Source: Apodospora peruviana (Eukaryota > Ascomycota > Sordariomycetes > Sordariales > Lasiosphaeriaceae). Taken from it: a DNA stretch of 64,000 nt. The position numbers and the translations under genes are program-made. The notes under the pieces are model-generated. The model was not told the origin of the DNA. It searched no databases and saw only the letters and a list, made by a program, of their open reading frames with translations. The stretch lies in NCBI GenBank assembly GCA_033439685.1, contig JAUEDM010000007.1, positions 1,302,001 through 1,366,000 of the forward strand. The letters are read 5' to 3'. Shown in pieces: positions 1 to 11,360 of the stretch. Position 1 is the first letter of the stretch; each line of letters opens with the position of its first letter.

Positions 1-1155
1 ATTTGCACTGGATGCAAGCGCCGCTGTCTCGAGTGTCTGGTTAAGGGTGCTTCGGACGAGGAGGCATACTGGACAACCATACCGCCCTATGGCAAACGCA
101 AGCAGCCAGAGCTACGGCTCGACGCCAGGCTCAACAACATGGGCATCAACGCCGACACCCAATACGGCCTCACTCTCGACGACGCCAAATTTAAAACACT
201 CTTTGAGCCTGTCAGCAGGCAGCTTTTATTCTCAGAGTACCACGCGCAGGTCTTGATCCATGCCGCCGCTCGGGTTACTAGCTTCGCGGCTGGGAAGGCG
301 TGGGAGGCATACAGCAACGACGAGCAGCGCCGCGATAGCGCCGGTGAAGTTCCCCGTCCGTACGGTATCGGTGATAAACTTTGGTATATGGTTCGTGGCC
401 GCTTCACCATCGGAAATCTCACCACGGGCCGCCACATGGGCGCTTTTGTCGTCGACCTTTCCCGATTTCTAAGCTGCTACGGAGACCCCGGGCGGCCCTG
501 GAAAGCTGACGACGACTGCACATGCTCATACAAGAAGATCCTTTCGGGACTCATAGCCGCTGAGTACTCGGCACTGGGATGGCCGAACAAGGTCTTCGTG
601 TTTGTGCGAGAGCGTGTTGATGGCAGAATCCTCGCCCGCTGGGAAGAATTTGCGCCGCCTACAGAGCCAATGACAGCTATTGCGGCTCTTCTCTTGAGCG
701 CCAAATATGACGCCACCGAATCTATAGAGTGGCAAGACAAGTGGGGGGATGACAACCAACCTGCTACTGTTGATGAGCGTACAGGCGACATTGCACCGCC
801 GGAGGACACTGAAATGGCGCATAACCTGCGTGAAGATGCGGTGCAATTGGTGCTCCAGGAGACCAAGTTCAACTACACATGGGAGCTGGCGGTTAGCGTG
901 GACCATTTCATACGATTGCATTTCGAAGGGGTCGAGTTGCTTCTGAGGAGACGTACAGAGTCGGACGAGGCGCAGGCCGTCTTCGTCAAGACCTACGATC
1001 CAACGGGCGGTCTCTACACCGGTATCACCATCCCGACCTTTGTCGCCGCCCGAACGTTCGTCATGCCTCTGGCGCTGATTCCTACCAATGACGTCGGCGA
1101 ACCCGCCGACAATAACCCCTTGAACAACCCAAGCTGGTGGGTCCGGCGTCACTAA
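1..1155 (+). CDS. Hypothetical protein, C-terminal part (5' end outside window)
   Basis: The frame is open from the first base of the window to a stop at 1153-1155, giving about 384 residues, so the true start lies upstream. The visible part begins with a cysteine cluster of pattern C-x2-C-x3-C-x2-C (residues 2-12 of the visible part), which could be half of a zinc-binding module. The rest is an even, globular-looking sequence with scattered Trp and Phe, a short acidic stretch around 730-815, and no transmembrane segment. Composition and unbroken length over 1.1 kb support real coding. A Met at 139 could be taken as a start, but the open upstream frame with the cysteine motif argues against it. 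I do not recognise the family and assign no function. Confidence 0.7.
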   Translation: MCTGCKRRCLECLVKGASDEEAYWTTIPPYGKRKQPELRLDARLNNMGINADTQYGLTLDDAKFKTLFEPVSRQLLFSEYHAQVLIHAAARVTSFAAGKAWEAYSNDEQRRDSAGEVPRPYGIGDKLWYMVRGRFTIGNLTTGRHMGAFVVDLSRFLSCYGDPGRPWKADDDCTCSYKKILSGLIAAEYSALGWPNKVFVFVRERVDGRILARWEEFAPPTEPMTAIAALLLSAKYDATESIEWQDKWGDDNQPATVDERTGDIAPPEDTEMAHNLREDAVQLVLQETKFNYTWELAVSVDHFIRLHFEGVELLLRRRTESDEAQAVFVKTYDPTGGLYTGITIPTFVAARTFVMPLALIPTNDVGEPADNNPLNNPSWWVRRH

Positions 1156-1797
1156 GTGAGAGACTTATTTGTGATCTTGTTCTTGGATTCCATATGACTA
1201 AACACCAGTGGAGGATTCGGTGTGATTTCTGCTAATTACCTTTTTTTTTTTTTACCATGAACAGATCATCAATGATAGAGCAAATGATACCCTCTGATCA
1301 AAACACTACCACCCTGATTGTAAATGTCTTGCCATTCCAAATGAAGCCCAGGTGTCTAATTATATAAAGGGTTTTAACCGGATTGTAGGAAAGGTCTTAC
1401 TAGACTATACTCCTTTGCCGGGACCTAAGACCTAGAAGTAGTGCAAGTGATACCTTCCAAGGCCCTATTTGAACAAGAAAACACTGGTATAACGTTACCA
1501 AAGACAAACCTGATATTCGTTTTACCTAAACGCATATTTTAAGCTTATTGGTAGCATACTAGTTCTGCTATCAAAGCATCGGAATTTCCATCACTGGCGT
1601 CACAGTAAAATAATTACCTACGGTGATATGTGGCGGATACAACGCTTGTTTCTTATATAGGTAGAAAAGCCTTGCAAAGTATTTGCAATGAGGTTTTAAA
1701 TCCCAGTAGAGGTATACCGTAGACTATGGTTATGTATAGCGTTACAGTCTGGTAAGACGTTTCCTACAGTCCGGTTAAAACCACCTCTTTTATATAA

Positions 1798-1852
1798 TGG
1801 CAATAGTTACCGTAAGACATGCTTGACTTGAGCTCATGAGTTTGAGTCCCAT
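1798..1852 (+). mobile_element. tRNA-like (SINE-type) relic
   Basis: A Pol III box A-like word (TGGCAATAGTTAC, 1798-1810) is followed about 30 bases later by a box B-like word (GTTTGAGTCC, 1840-1849). The latter lies in a near-perfect T-arm, ATGAG-TTTGAGT-CCCAT (1836-1852). The stem mismatch and the loop departure from TTCGAGT are both G-to-A or C-to-T changes. No intact acceptor or anticodon stem is seen, so this is a remnant, either of a tRNA gene or of a tRNA-derived SINE. Confidence 0.3.
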
Positions 1853-2230
1853 CTGCGTCGGGTAAAAAAACCCCAGGAGATACTCCAGGGGCTAACTTCC
1901 AGACAAGACGAACTAGGTAAGCCTTGGGAGTTATTCTGGCAAGAGGCTTCTTTTCCTTCGTCACTCGTAATCGACGGGAAATAAAACCGGCAGGTCCTGG
2001 AACCTGGGTACCAGGTAGTCTCGACTTACACCGGGGAGACAGACTGACATGGCCATTGGAACCGCGACGCAGGCTTTCCTGCCGACTCAAATAACCAACC
2101 GACTGCACAGTACCACCTCCTCGGAGAAACTAATCCTCGAGGTATGCGAGCCACTTGACCTGCAGATGCGAAGGCGCAATTGGGAGGAGCCCATCTACGT
2201 CGTAACCGCAATTATTCAGCACAAGTTCTT

Positions 2231-2290
2231 GGCAGCAGCAGCGGCAGCAGCAGCGGCAGCAGCAGCGGCAGCAGCAGCGGCAACAGCCAT
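2231..2290 (+). repeat. 12-base tandem repeat GGCAGCAGCAGC, about 4-5 copies
   Basis: Four exact copies of GGCAGCAGCAGC run from 2231 to 2278, followed by a decayed copy. It is free of stops in several frames, so the poly-Ala and Gly-Ser frames across it are repeat artefacts and not good evidence for a gene. Confidence 0.9.
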
Positions 2291-2575
2291 GGTAAGGGTA
2301 AAAGGTCTCTGTATTACGCGATGCACTTCTCGTACGGTGCATGGAAAGAAACATATAATATCGTGAGACGCCTTATTGCCTGCCTTCAATGTGAGTGAGT
2401 GGTAAACGTGACATCCCGATCCCGCCTCGCTTTCCCTCGCGTTCCGAATCGGGCTCTCGCTCACTTGGTTATGGTTACAATTACGGTGAAGCTATCGGCA
2501 ATCGTTGCTCGATCTTCCTTCATGACACATCCGCGAGATACCGAACCGCTGGCAATGTTTTTCTATATTGTCGTG

Positions 2576-2583
2576 TATATAAA
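2576..2583 (+). promoter_or_regulatory. Probable TATA box of the MDR oxidoreductase gene
   Basis: TATATAAA lies about 190 bases upstream of the start codon at 2777, in a GC-richer flank. Spacing would give a 5' leader of about 150-165 bases. Confidence 0.5.
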
Positions 2584-2776
2584 GCCGGCCTGGAAGCCGG
2601 GCCGTTGTTGGTGGACAACTGGAAACAACGGCATTCACAGACAAAGAAAACACAACCAATAGATGTATCTACAATCTTACCTTTTGAAAAGATCACTCCA
2701 AACACTCAATCGACATTCAGTCACAGTCACAAGCATCACCTTACCTCGCTCATCACCTGTTGTGCACAACCAGAAC

Positions 2777-3808
2777 ATGTCTTCGTCCGCACTCCCCAAG
2801 ACCATGAAGTCGCTACTCCAAGCGTCGCGCAAATCCCCCGAGGTGGTGCTCATCACCTCGCCGCTACCCACGCCTTCCCACCCCGAGGACGTCCTCGTCC
2901 GCGTGCATGCCACCGCCCCGTGCGCCGGCGAGCTGCAGTGGGCCATAAATTTCCCCGACTCCGTCCCGCCGGAGAAGGAGATGGTGCCATGCCAGGACCT
3001 GGCCGGCACCGTCGTCACCAGCCCGGCCAACAGCGGACTCCGCCCCGGCGACCGCGTCTACTGCCGCGTCTCGGCTGAGCGTGCCGGCGCAGCACGGGAC
3101 TACGCCCTGCCGCGGGTTAGCGAGCTGGCCAAGATCCCGCGCAGTCTGAACTGGATCGAGGCGGCCGCGACCCCGCTGAGCGCCTTGACGGCGTGGCAGG
3201 CGCTGTTTGAGCAAGGGAAGCTGGACGCGGCGGGGATCAAGGGCGATGCCGGGGCATGCGGTCGTAATGGCGCGATACGCGTGCTGGTGACGGGCGCTGC
3301 GGGCGGCGTGGGCAGCTGGGTGGTACAGCTTGCGGCGCTGGCGGGGGCCAAGGCGGTGGTCGCTGTCTGCGGCGGGGACAAGGAGGACGCGGTCCGGCAG
3401 CTGGGAGCGACTGAAGTAGTCGACTACCGCAAGACATCGATCGAGGAGTGGGTGGCCGCCGACACGGAGGCCCGCGAGTGTGACCTGATTATTGATATGA
3501 TCGGGGGAAAGTCGCTCGCGGGATGCTGGACGGCTGTCCGGTCAGGTGGTGCGCTGATCAGCATCAACACGCCGCCTGACATGGTGAAGCCGGCTGGGCT
3601 GGACAAGGAAGTCGCCAAGAGCTTGTTCTTCATCGTCAAGCCGCTGGGGAGCAACCTCGCGGAGATTGGGGAGCTGATTGAGGCGGGCAAGGTCCGGCCG
3701 ACGGTCGATAGCGTGTGGGAGTTTGGCGACTTCAAGAAGGCATTTGCGAGGCTAGAGTCGGGTCATGCAAAGGGCAAGATCATCATCAAGGTGAGCAATG
3801 AGGCTTGA
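2777..3808 (+). CDS. Zinc-independent MDR oxidoreductase (quinone oxidoreductase/trans-2-enoyl reductase-like)
   Basis: A single-exon protein of 343 residues belonging to the medium-chain dehydrogenase/reductase superfamily, expected to reduce quinones, enones or enoyl thioesters with NAD(P)H. The N-terminal GroES-like half contains the PGDRVY motif (residues 90-95). The cofactor half carries a Rossmann signature, LVTGAAGGVGSWVVQLA (about 170-186), and the protein ends with the typical HAKGKIIIKV strand. The structural and catalytic zinc cysteines of alcohol dehydrogenases are absent, which points to the QOR/ETR branch. The Met at 2777 is preferred because the extra 38 residues of the open upstream frame do not resemble the family; a mitochondrial presequence from an upstream start is the alternative. 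Substrate cannot be told. Confidence 0.88.
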   Translation: MSSSALPKTMKSLLQASRKSPEVVLITSPLPTPSHPEDVLVRVHATAPCAGELQWAINFPDSVPPEKEMVPCQDLAGTVVTSPANSGLRPGDRVYCRVSAERAGAARDYALPRVSELAKIPRSLNWIEAAATPLSALTAWQALFEQGKLDAAGIKGDAGACGRNGAIRVLVTGAAGGVGSWVVQLAALAGAKAVVAVCGGDKEDAVRQLGATEVVDYRKTSIEEWVAADTEARECDLIIDMIGGKSLAGCWTAVRSGGALISINTPPDMVKPAGLDKEVAKSLFFIVKPLGSNLAEIGELIEAGKVRPTVDSVWEFGDFKKAFARLESGHAKGKIIIKVSNEA

Positions 3809-5070
3809 GTGTTTTCCGTGTTTAGGTAGACTTGAATGTAGGCGTCTTTGCTACGACTGTCGGTTCAGTTCTGGTGATTTCAGTGATCGATTGTTGAAGC
3901 TGCCAGTTGCCCGTTCAGAAGTGCTGCCAGGCAGGGCCAGGGCAGTCGCCAAAGCCCAAAGCGCGGAGAACTGTCAGACAGCTGACAACCAACTGATCAG
4001 TGATTCAGTGGACCCCTGAGCCCTGCGGGGACCCTGAGACAGGGGCAGACTCGGCCAAGCCCCGCATTCATGGGTTCCGACTGGTGGGGCTACCCCTGGC
4101 GTGTTTGATCTCCGTTCACATCCGTGGCAGGTCCTCCTTGGTGTCACAGCTGCCATCAGAGATCCAGTCAGATCCCATCCAGGCGGTGCTGGACGAACCG
4201 ATACCGACAACCTGAAGGCCGCCTTCCTGGCCAAATCGACCCATCCATGGCGCTTGCTTGTTTGCCTTGAATTCAGCTCTTCCATCGAGTTGCGACATTC
4301 CCGACTCGCCATCGTCTTCGTCTTCTGTTGAGTGAGAAATTGAGAATAGACTCGCAATGGAGTCGCCGGCGGCGCCGCAATGTTGCTGCCAGTCAAGGGG
4401 TATCCCCGAAAAGGAAAACTGTCCATCCCCTCCTCGTGGTTCTGCTTGGCATCACAAGCTACCCGTGAAAGGGAACACTGGGACTTGGTGTTCCAGGTGG
4501 TGCTGGGCTGAGGCAGACGACACTGGAGCGGCTGCTTGGCGGCCATCCATGGATCCCCATGATGGCATGTGCTCACAAATTGTACTGGTTCTGTACCAGA
4601 CCATTGCCACTGTGTGTAATGATCACCGATGCTGCTCACTTTTGTTTTTCCCTGCCTTTTCGATTCTCTCTCGTCTTGTCATTGCACCGTGTGTCTTTTG
4701 GGTTTGTTTGGTTCTCTTCTTCGGTGGTGATTCTTACTCTCCTTCGTTTCTTTTCCAACTGGCTGTTTTCTCCCGGCCATCATCGCCTCCTTTTCTCTTT
4801 CTCTCTCCTGGTTTGAGTTGACCAGGTCAGGAAGCAAAAACCCGGAGTCGTGGTCAACAAGAGGCAGGCCGCCGTCTATCATACGAACCTCGACGGGAGC
4901 CCGGCCTCTTTACTCCTTCGTTCTTTTGTGTTGATCACCGGGCGGCGGGGACGTCTTCACCTTTATTCATTTTATAATAACTTTCTCTTGATCTGTCGTC
5001 TGGCTGGTCCTTCTTCACCACCAATGCAGCCGCTATTACGGTAGCTCATCGTCACATCTCTCTGCCTGCA
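3809..5070. other. Intergenic; long pyrimidine-rich leader before the protease gene
   Basis: No gene is supported; small open frames here lack family features. From about 4635 to 4815 the + strand is strongly CT-rich, typical of filamentous fungal promoters and transcription starts, and probably belongs to the aspartic protease gene. Around 4015-4045 lies a GC-rich segment with CCCTGAG-type repeats that can fold back. Confidence 0.6.
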
Positions 5071-6716
5071 ATGGCAGCTCCATCCCTTCTCACAACCACC
5101 TTTGCTCTGCTCCTATTAGCCCTATGTTGCGGTCGTTCTGCCGCCCAGAACCAGTCGATAATACCTGTCCCTGTACCGACACACGACAAGGGCTGCATCC
5201 ACCTGCCCATCATCCACTCGACAAACGTCAACTATTTCTCCAAGCGAGGCGTGCAGCTGCAGTTGGCCAACCGCTCTGATGTTGCCTATTACGCACAGCG
5301 TAGGTCTCCTCATCTTTATAATGACAAACAGTTCCAGCTAAACACCATCTATAGTCAGCATCGGCACCCCGCCTCAGCCGGTATTTGTCCAGTTGGACAC
5401 GGGCTCCTTCGAGTTATGGGTGAATCCGGACTGCACAACCGTGGACGGGGCCGACGCCGACTTCTGCGACCGGATCGGCCAGTACGACACGGCCAAGTCG
5501 TCGACGGTGACCTCGTTGGGCACGACCAAGACGCTGCGGTACGGCATCGGGAGCGCCAACATCACGTATGTGACCGACACCATCACACTGGCCGGCAGCA
5601 CCACGGCGCTGCAGGACGTCCAGTTCGGCGTCGCCACCTCGTCCCAGGACGCATTTTCTGGCATATTGGGGATCGGGTACGGCAAGGATATCGCCACGCG
5701 CTATCTTAACTTCGTCGACCAGCTCAAGCTCCAGAACGCTACGCGGGTAAAAGCGTACACGCTCGCGCTGGGCAGCAAGGAGGCCGAGGAGGGCGTCATC
5801 GTGTTTGGGGGTGTCGACACGTCCAAGTTCGGTGGGGGTTTAACCAGGCTGCCCATCATAGCCGCAGACCAGTCGCCCGACCGGGTGCCGCGGTTCTGGG
5901 TGGGTATGAACTCAATCTCGTTCACTTCGCCGGCGGGCGAAACTCGCGAGTACGCAAACACCAGCATGCCGGTTTTCTTAGACAGCGGCTCGACCATGAC
6001 GCTGCTGCCGCCCGAGCTGACGGCCGAGATCGGGCGCGATTTTGGTGCGCCGTTCCCGGACTCGAACGGATTCTTCCGCGTGGACTGCGCGCTGGCGGAG
6101 ATGAACGGGACGCTTAATTTCGCCTTTGAAGGGGTCACGATCAGTGTTCCGTATAAGGAGTTGATCAGGGAGGTGCCGGGGACCCCGCCAGCGTGCTTTC
6201 TGGGTATCACGCCGAGCTCGAGCTTTGTGTTGTTAGGGGATACTTTTCTCCGGTCGGCTTACAGTATGTCGGTTTTTGTTCCCTCGGTCTGTTGAATTGT
6301 TTAGGCGTGGTACAAGAAAATGCTGACGGGTTTCTGAACTATTAGCTGTTTTCGACCTGGAGACCGACGCCATCTGGATGACCCAGGCGGCCAATTGTGG
6401 GGCCACGCCCGCGGCGCTCAGCAGCGCGAGCGACTTGTCGACACTGACCGGTGCCTGTGGGGTGACCAACTCTGGAATTACGGGTGGGAGCAGCGCATCG
6501 GCACCTGGTGGTCCTGGCAGCAGCAGCGGCAGCGGAAGCGGAAGCGGAAGCAACGGCGCTGACAGTGGGTCCTCGGCGACGGACTCGGCTTCGGGTGCGG
6601 CTTCGACCAACAGGAACCAGACCCCGGCTTCGGCCGGGGGAGGGAGGACGGTGGGCAGTCTAAGTAGTGGGTTGACTGCTCTGATAGCGGTTGTCATCAT
6701 GAGAAGCGTAATATGA
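5071..6716 (+). CDS. Secreted aspartic protease, probably GPI-anchored (yapsin-like)
   Basis: Exons 5071-5299, 5355-6263 and 6346-6716 give 502 residues; introns are 55 and 82 bases (GTAGGT...TAG, GTATGT...TAG). The protein starts with a clear signal peptide (hydrophobic core about residues 8-20, cleavage near AAQ). It is a pepsin-family A1 protease with both catalytic aspartates: DTG (Asp91, in LDTGSFELW) and DSG (Asp286, in FLDSGSTMTLL). Joining exons restores the family motif YYAQLSIGTPPQ. After the protease fold comes a Gly/Ser-rich spacer with alternating GS units. A short hydrophobic tail ends at the C-terminus, the pattern of a GPI-attachment signal. It would process proteins at the cell surface or wall. 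The exact omega site and presence of a propeptide cleavage are inference. Confidence 0.9.
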
Positions 6717-7579
6717 CGTCCATTGCCGTCCTTGAAAAGGAAGGAAAGTGTTGTATGCATTGGTTTTTCTTTCACAGTAATCATCATCTTTGGCATTTAG
6801 AACTTCACCGTGTCTCTCTTCTAGTAGATTGACGGTCTTATATGCATATAGCATCTACACCAAAAGAGGGAAAATTGATAGGAATTTAATGACTAGAATC
6901 ATTGGGACCAGCACAAAAGGATCTGATATCCAGCGTTACCAACGTTGAACCGACACTACCAACAGACAAGAATCTATTACGCTAGACAGTCAGATAGTCG
7001 AAACGCTTCCGGAAAACAGTTCGCAGCGTGGATCTAGATAGTACCTGGGCAGACAACTAGGACAAGACCAAATTGGACTTTCCCTGGTTCTAGGGAGTAT
7101 AGTTGGAAACCTACTGACCCAACTGTAGATCAAAGGGGATGATCATACACCGGAGCAGTCGGGAAGATTTGCGTGGATGCTCATATATCTCCAACATGCC
7201 TTTTTATAGACTATTGATATGGACTTTAAAACGTCAGTGGAAATATTCGTTTTGACTGCTAATCCTTGATGTGAATGGTCAACTGAGCATTTGAGTACTA
7301 CTGTACGGATTATTCATAAAGAAAAGAGGGGGGGGGGGGGTATATTGGTGACTAAGCCCTTTCTTGAGTTGTGCTTTGCCAGGTTGTATTCACTGATATC
7401 AGGCACCCCCACATTTAGCGCTGTCTAGTCCCCGTGGCAGCGCGCGTTGGTAAGTGTGCCCTGGTGGTTGTTCACGCGACGCGACTTTCTTATGGATCTT
7501 AAAAGGTTTCGCCGTTTTCGATTACTTTTGCTTCCTTGCTTTTGCACATGCCACCGCGCACAACCCACAGGCTTGTCAG
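6717..7579. other. Intergenic, AT-rich, with G13 tract
   Basis: No gene seen. About 6860-7320 is AT-rich and without long frames; a run of 13 G lies at 7328-7340. The last 200 bases are presumably the promoter and leader of the BRCT gene. Confidence 0.6.
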
Positions 7580-10500
7580 ATGATAATGGCTTCACGAGAA
7601 GGGTCTCTGGATGCCGATGAAGCTTCCTTCTTCGACCCTGCACACCCCTTCCGGGGCGTCGTGGTCTGCTGCACCAGTATTCCACCTGAACTGAGGGTAC
7701 GTTTAATTGATCTAGCTGATCCCAGTTGTCTGCCCCGCGCCGTCAAAGTTGCTGACCGTCCTCTCCTCTCTCGTCTAGTCCGACATTGCAGCCAAGACCG
7801 CTGAGCTGGGCGGCATACACAAGTACGATCTCACCCCCGACTGCACACATCTCGTCGTCGGCGAGTACGATACGCCCAAATACCGCCATGTCGCCAAGGA
7901 ACGCCCCGATGTCAAGGCCATGTCCGCCTCCTGGATCGAGGCCGTCCGTGATCTCTGGGTCGAAGATGCCGATATCGACTTCGTAGCCTTGGAGAGGCAG
8001 TGGCAGCTGCGGACCTTCGAGACGAATGGTGGCGAACCGACGCCCGAACACCCCACGCTCGAACGCGGGAGGTTGCTGTGCTGCATGACCGGCTTCGACG
8101 ACCCGGATGTTCGCCAGCAGATCGCCGACAAGATCGAGGCCAATGGTGGTACCTACACCGGCGACCTCACGCGTCGAGTCACACACCTAATCGTCTACAA
8201 GCCCGAGGGTCGCAAGTACCAGGCCGCGAAGAACTGGGGCATCCAAACCGTCTCGATCGAGTGGGTCAACGACAGCGTCGAGCGCGGCATGATCTTGGAC
8301 GAAAAATGCTACGATCCCATTCTAGCTCCTGGAGAGAGGGGGGTTGGTGCTTGGAATAAGAATAGCACCCGGCGGGTCTCGTTAGGCAAGAGGTTGAGGG
8401 ACGCTTCGGCCGCCAACCCGGACGAAGGGAGGAGGAAGCTGCGGAAGACGGCGAGCATGAAGTTGAACACCCAACGAGATAATCTCTGGGGCGATATTCT
8501 TAGGAAACCCCAGGTTGCCGAGCCTGCGCCACCTGGCGTAGTAGCAGTTGTGCCAGGACAACCGAATGCTTCGGCATCCAACCGGCAGTTACCAGGAGGG
8601 ACCGGCAAGTCCATGGATACCCAAGGAATCAAGATATCGTCGCTTGGACCACCCGACGATTCCGCCATCTTCGCCTCGTGCTGCTTCTACATCCACGGCT
8701 TCTCGGAGAACAAAGCAGAGATCCTCGCGAACGCGATCGGCTCCCTCGGCGGCTTGGTCTGCCACTCCCTCGACGAGGTGACGTCGACCTCGGGCGCACA
8801 GCTAGCACACCGCTTCCTTGTTGTCCCGCAAAACTCTGCTCCCGAGCTCCATCCCACGCTGCCCGACAACGTTCACATTATCACCGAGTTTTATATCGAG
8901 AGATGTCTGCACAAGAAATACTTCTTTGGCCCGTCGGAACATGTCATCGGGCGTCCATTTGCTGCTTTCCCAATCCCTGGATTCGAGAAGCTCTCCATTT
9001 GCACCGCAGGGTTCACCGGTGTCGACCTCAACCAGGTGGATAAGGCGATCAGGCAGCTGGGGGGGAAATACGAGGAAAAGTTCACTTCGCAGATATCTGT
9101 ACTGGTTTGCTCGTCTCTACCGGTGGTCCGGAAGCAGAAACTTGATCTCGCGCTGGCGTGGAAAGTCCCGGTGGTCAGCGCAGACTGGCTATGGGAGTGC
9201 ATCTCGATGGGCTACAACGTGCCCCTGAAGACCTTTCTCTTCCCAGAACTCAAACAAAAGATTGGGACTGGACGCAAAGAAGCGACGGTGGCCAAGGCTA
9301 AAGGCGGGCAAGAGTTGATCGACAAGGACCTGCTTCCAAAGGCTCCCCCGACCCATGCGAAGCCGAAGATTCGCGGTTTTGATTATTCGGCCTCCCTAAG
9401 AGAGGCATTCAAAGACGCCTCCTCATCCAAGAAACAAGAGGCGGCGGCGGAACAGGAGTCGAATGCCACCACACATTTCGACACAGCGCCCACGCACCAA
9501 CTACAGACAGACAATAACACCATCAGCATGAGAGACAGCTCCAACAGCAGCAGCAGTGGCAAAAAGTCTGCTGCCTCTGCGCCCCTATCAGAGGCATCAT
9601 CTAATTCGCTTAATAAAACACAACAGCAACCCCCTCCTTCACCGCGAAAGCATGATAACCAGCCGCAACCGCAGCAGCAACTGCCGCGGAAACCGATGAG
9701 CAGGATCACGAGCGAGATCGCCGACTCGGAAGCTACCGACGGTGATATCTGCACGCCTGATGAGGTTCCTCTGGACGAAGATGAGAATAATAACCAACCA
9801 CAACACCAAAAAGAGGAGGAGGTAGAGGAAGACGGAGAGGAGGTCGAAAAGAGGCGCATCGCGGCGGAAAAGGCCGCCGAGCGTCTCGCTCTGTCGACGA
9901 AATTGGCGTCGATACTGGACTCGACGACACCTACTGCTGCTGCTGCTGCTCCTGCATTAATAACGGCGGGCAGTGAGAGTGGTGGTGTTGGTGCGGACGA
10001 CGCCCGCGATGACCATTCTATGATGGCGAGGGTCGCCAGTGGCGTCGGGTCAGCAGCTGGTGGAGGGCGAAGCGCAACGAGGCCATCGCGCAGACGCAAG
10101 CGCGAGATCCTCGGTCGCGCGGTGAGCAACGTATCAGCCGCGAGCAGCGGGAGCGCCGATTCCGCCGGTGTCGATGCTGCTGGCCCTGCTCCTATTGGTG
10201 CTAGCGGCGGCGGTTTAAAGAGAGTCGCTAGTGGTGTTGCTGCTGGTTTTGTCGTCGCCGATAAAACGACGCCGGGTGCGGGTGGTGCGGAATTGGAAAA
10301 AGGGGACGATGGTGCCAGCCACAACGCTGGTGATGGTGGTGACAAGCAAAATACTAGTCTTCTGGGTGCGCCGCCCGCCGCGACGCAGCTCGAGTACGAG
10401 GACCCCGAGGCCAAGCTCCACAAGGCCAAGCTGATGCACAAGATGCTCGGTACGGTTGCCGGGAAGGCCGGCGGCGGCGCGTCGTTTTCGGCTGCTGCTG

Positions 10501-10634
10501 TTGGTGCCAGTGAGAAGTTGACGCTTGGCGAGCTGGGGGGTTATGATATCCCGCAGCAGCAGCAACGGCAGTACGACTATGCTGCTGGTAGTGGTGAGCA
10601 GGTGGCGGGACGACGGACGAGGCGGAGGCCTTGA
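7580..10634 (+). CDS. dpb11: Four-BRCT replication/checkpoint scaffold (Dpb11/Rad4-Cut5/TopBP1 type)
   Basis: Exons 7580-7696 and 7779-10634 (82-base intron, GTACGT...TAG, branch GCTGAC) give 990 residues. Four BRCT repeats are visible in two pairs: about residues 23-105, 134-220, 334-428 and 440-520. Each has the conserved Trp near its end (SWIEAV, IEWVND, ADWLWEC; the third has a variant FYIERC) and the GG turn. This pairwise layout is that of Dpb11 in budding yeast and Rad4/Cut5 in fission yeast, which bring phosphorylated Sld3/Sld2 to the polymerase epsilon complex and activate the ATR kinase. The C-terminal 450 residues are low-complexity (Ser, Ala, Gly, Gln, acidic) and probably disordered; an ATR-activating segment may lie there but is not recognisable. 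A second Met lies two codons downstream of the start. Rtt107-like proteins are the alternative, but have more BRCT repeats. Confidence 0.85.
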
Positions 10635-11360
10635 AAAGTCACGGTATTTCGCGTTCATTGGCGGCGCATATGGATATAAATACATACAGGTATTGACTTG
10701 TCTATATTTACACGGTACGATTAGAGCGGTCCTTGGTCTTGGGTTGGGTTTGTGTTTTACGGATAATTATTTTAGCATAGGCGCAAAGGTAGCAGCAACA
10801 TAAGCAAGCAGATGTTTTGGTAGATAGGTACGTAGTTATCAGATATTAAGTACGGAGTTTCTTGTAGAAAGCATCATAAGACAGAATTCATGAACAAAAA
10901 GCTCGAATATCTGAGAGCCGCAATGACCCGAAGCAAGAAAAGGAAATGAGATAAAAGGGGTATTTGACATTTACGGAAGTTCTAAACCGACACAGTATAT
11001 GACAGACACGAAGAATAATAGGAAATAACAAAAGTTTGCTACAAGCCTCAAAGTAAAATAAATACTTGATAAGCGTGACAAGTTGAAAAGAAGTAAATCG
11101 TAAACAGAGTAAAGGCATAATATCATAAAATGCGCGTGTATTCATCACCCCTTGCGTCCGCCGTGTCCCGTCCACCCTGTGCAGTGTGTTGCCAGTTCCT
11201 TGGTCTTCCTTTTCATATGTGTGGCCATGAAGGGTATCATAATGCACTCCCTAAATACAAAGTAAAACATAGAACATCCTCAATGTCCATTCCACTCACC
11301 AATACTTTTTTAAGTGACGACGAAATCAGAAATTATGGAAAATGAATAATCGTTCAGCGG
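10635..11360. other. Convergent intergenic region, AT-rich
   Basis: Separates the 3' ends of two convergent genes. It is AT-rich, without supported genes, and presumably contains both 3' UTRs and polyadenylation signals. Confidence 0.6.

Larger units (their letters stand above)
1156..2575. other. Intergenic, AT-rich with degenerate repeat character
   Basis: About 1.4 kb without a supportable gene. From about 1240 to 1800 it is AT-rich with many TA-rich words and no open frame, as expected of old repeat DNA altered by C-to-T mutation. It also holds the tRNA-like relic at 1798-1852 and the 12-base repeat at 2231-2290, listed separately. Confidence 0.5.

Noticed and set aside
1396..1420. AGACTATACTCC, similar to the 5' end of vertebrate U3 snoRNA
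   Set aside because: Similarity stops after about ten bases and no box C', B, C or D pattern follows; the segment is AT-rich repeat-like DNA.
2049..2366. Open frame with poly-Ala run on both strands
   Set aside because: It is kept open by the stop-free 12-base repeat; flanks have no coding character.
10130..10441. Long minus-strand frame across the C-terminal half of the BRCT gene (9383-10441)
   Set aside because: Antisense shadow of a GC-rich low-complexity coding region; the plus frame continues a recognised protein.
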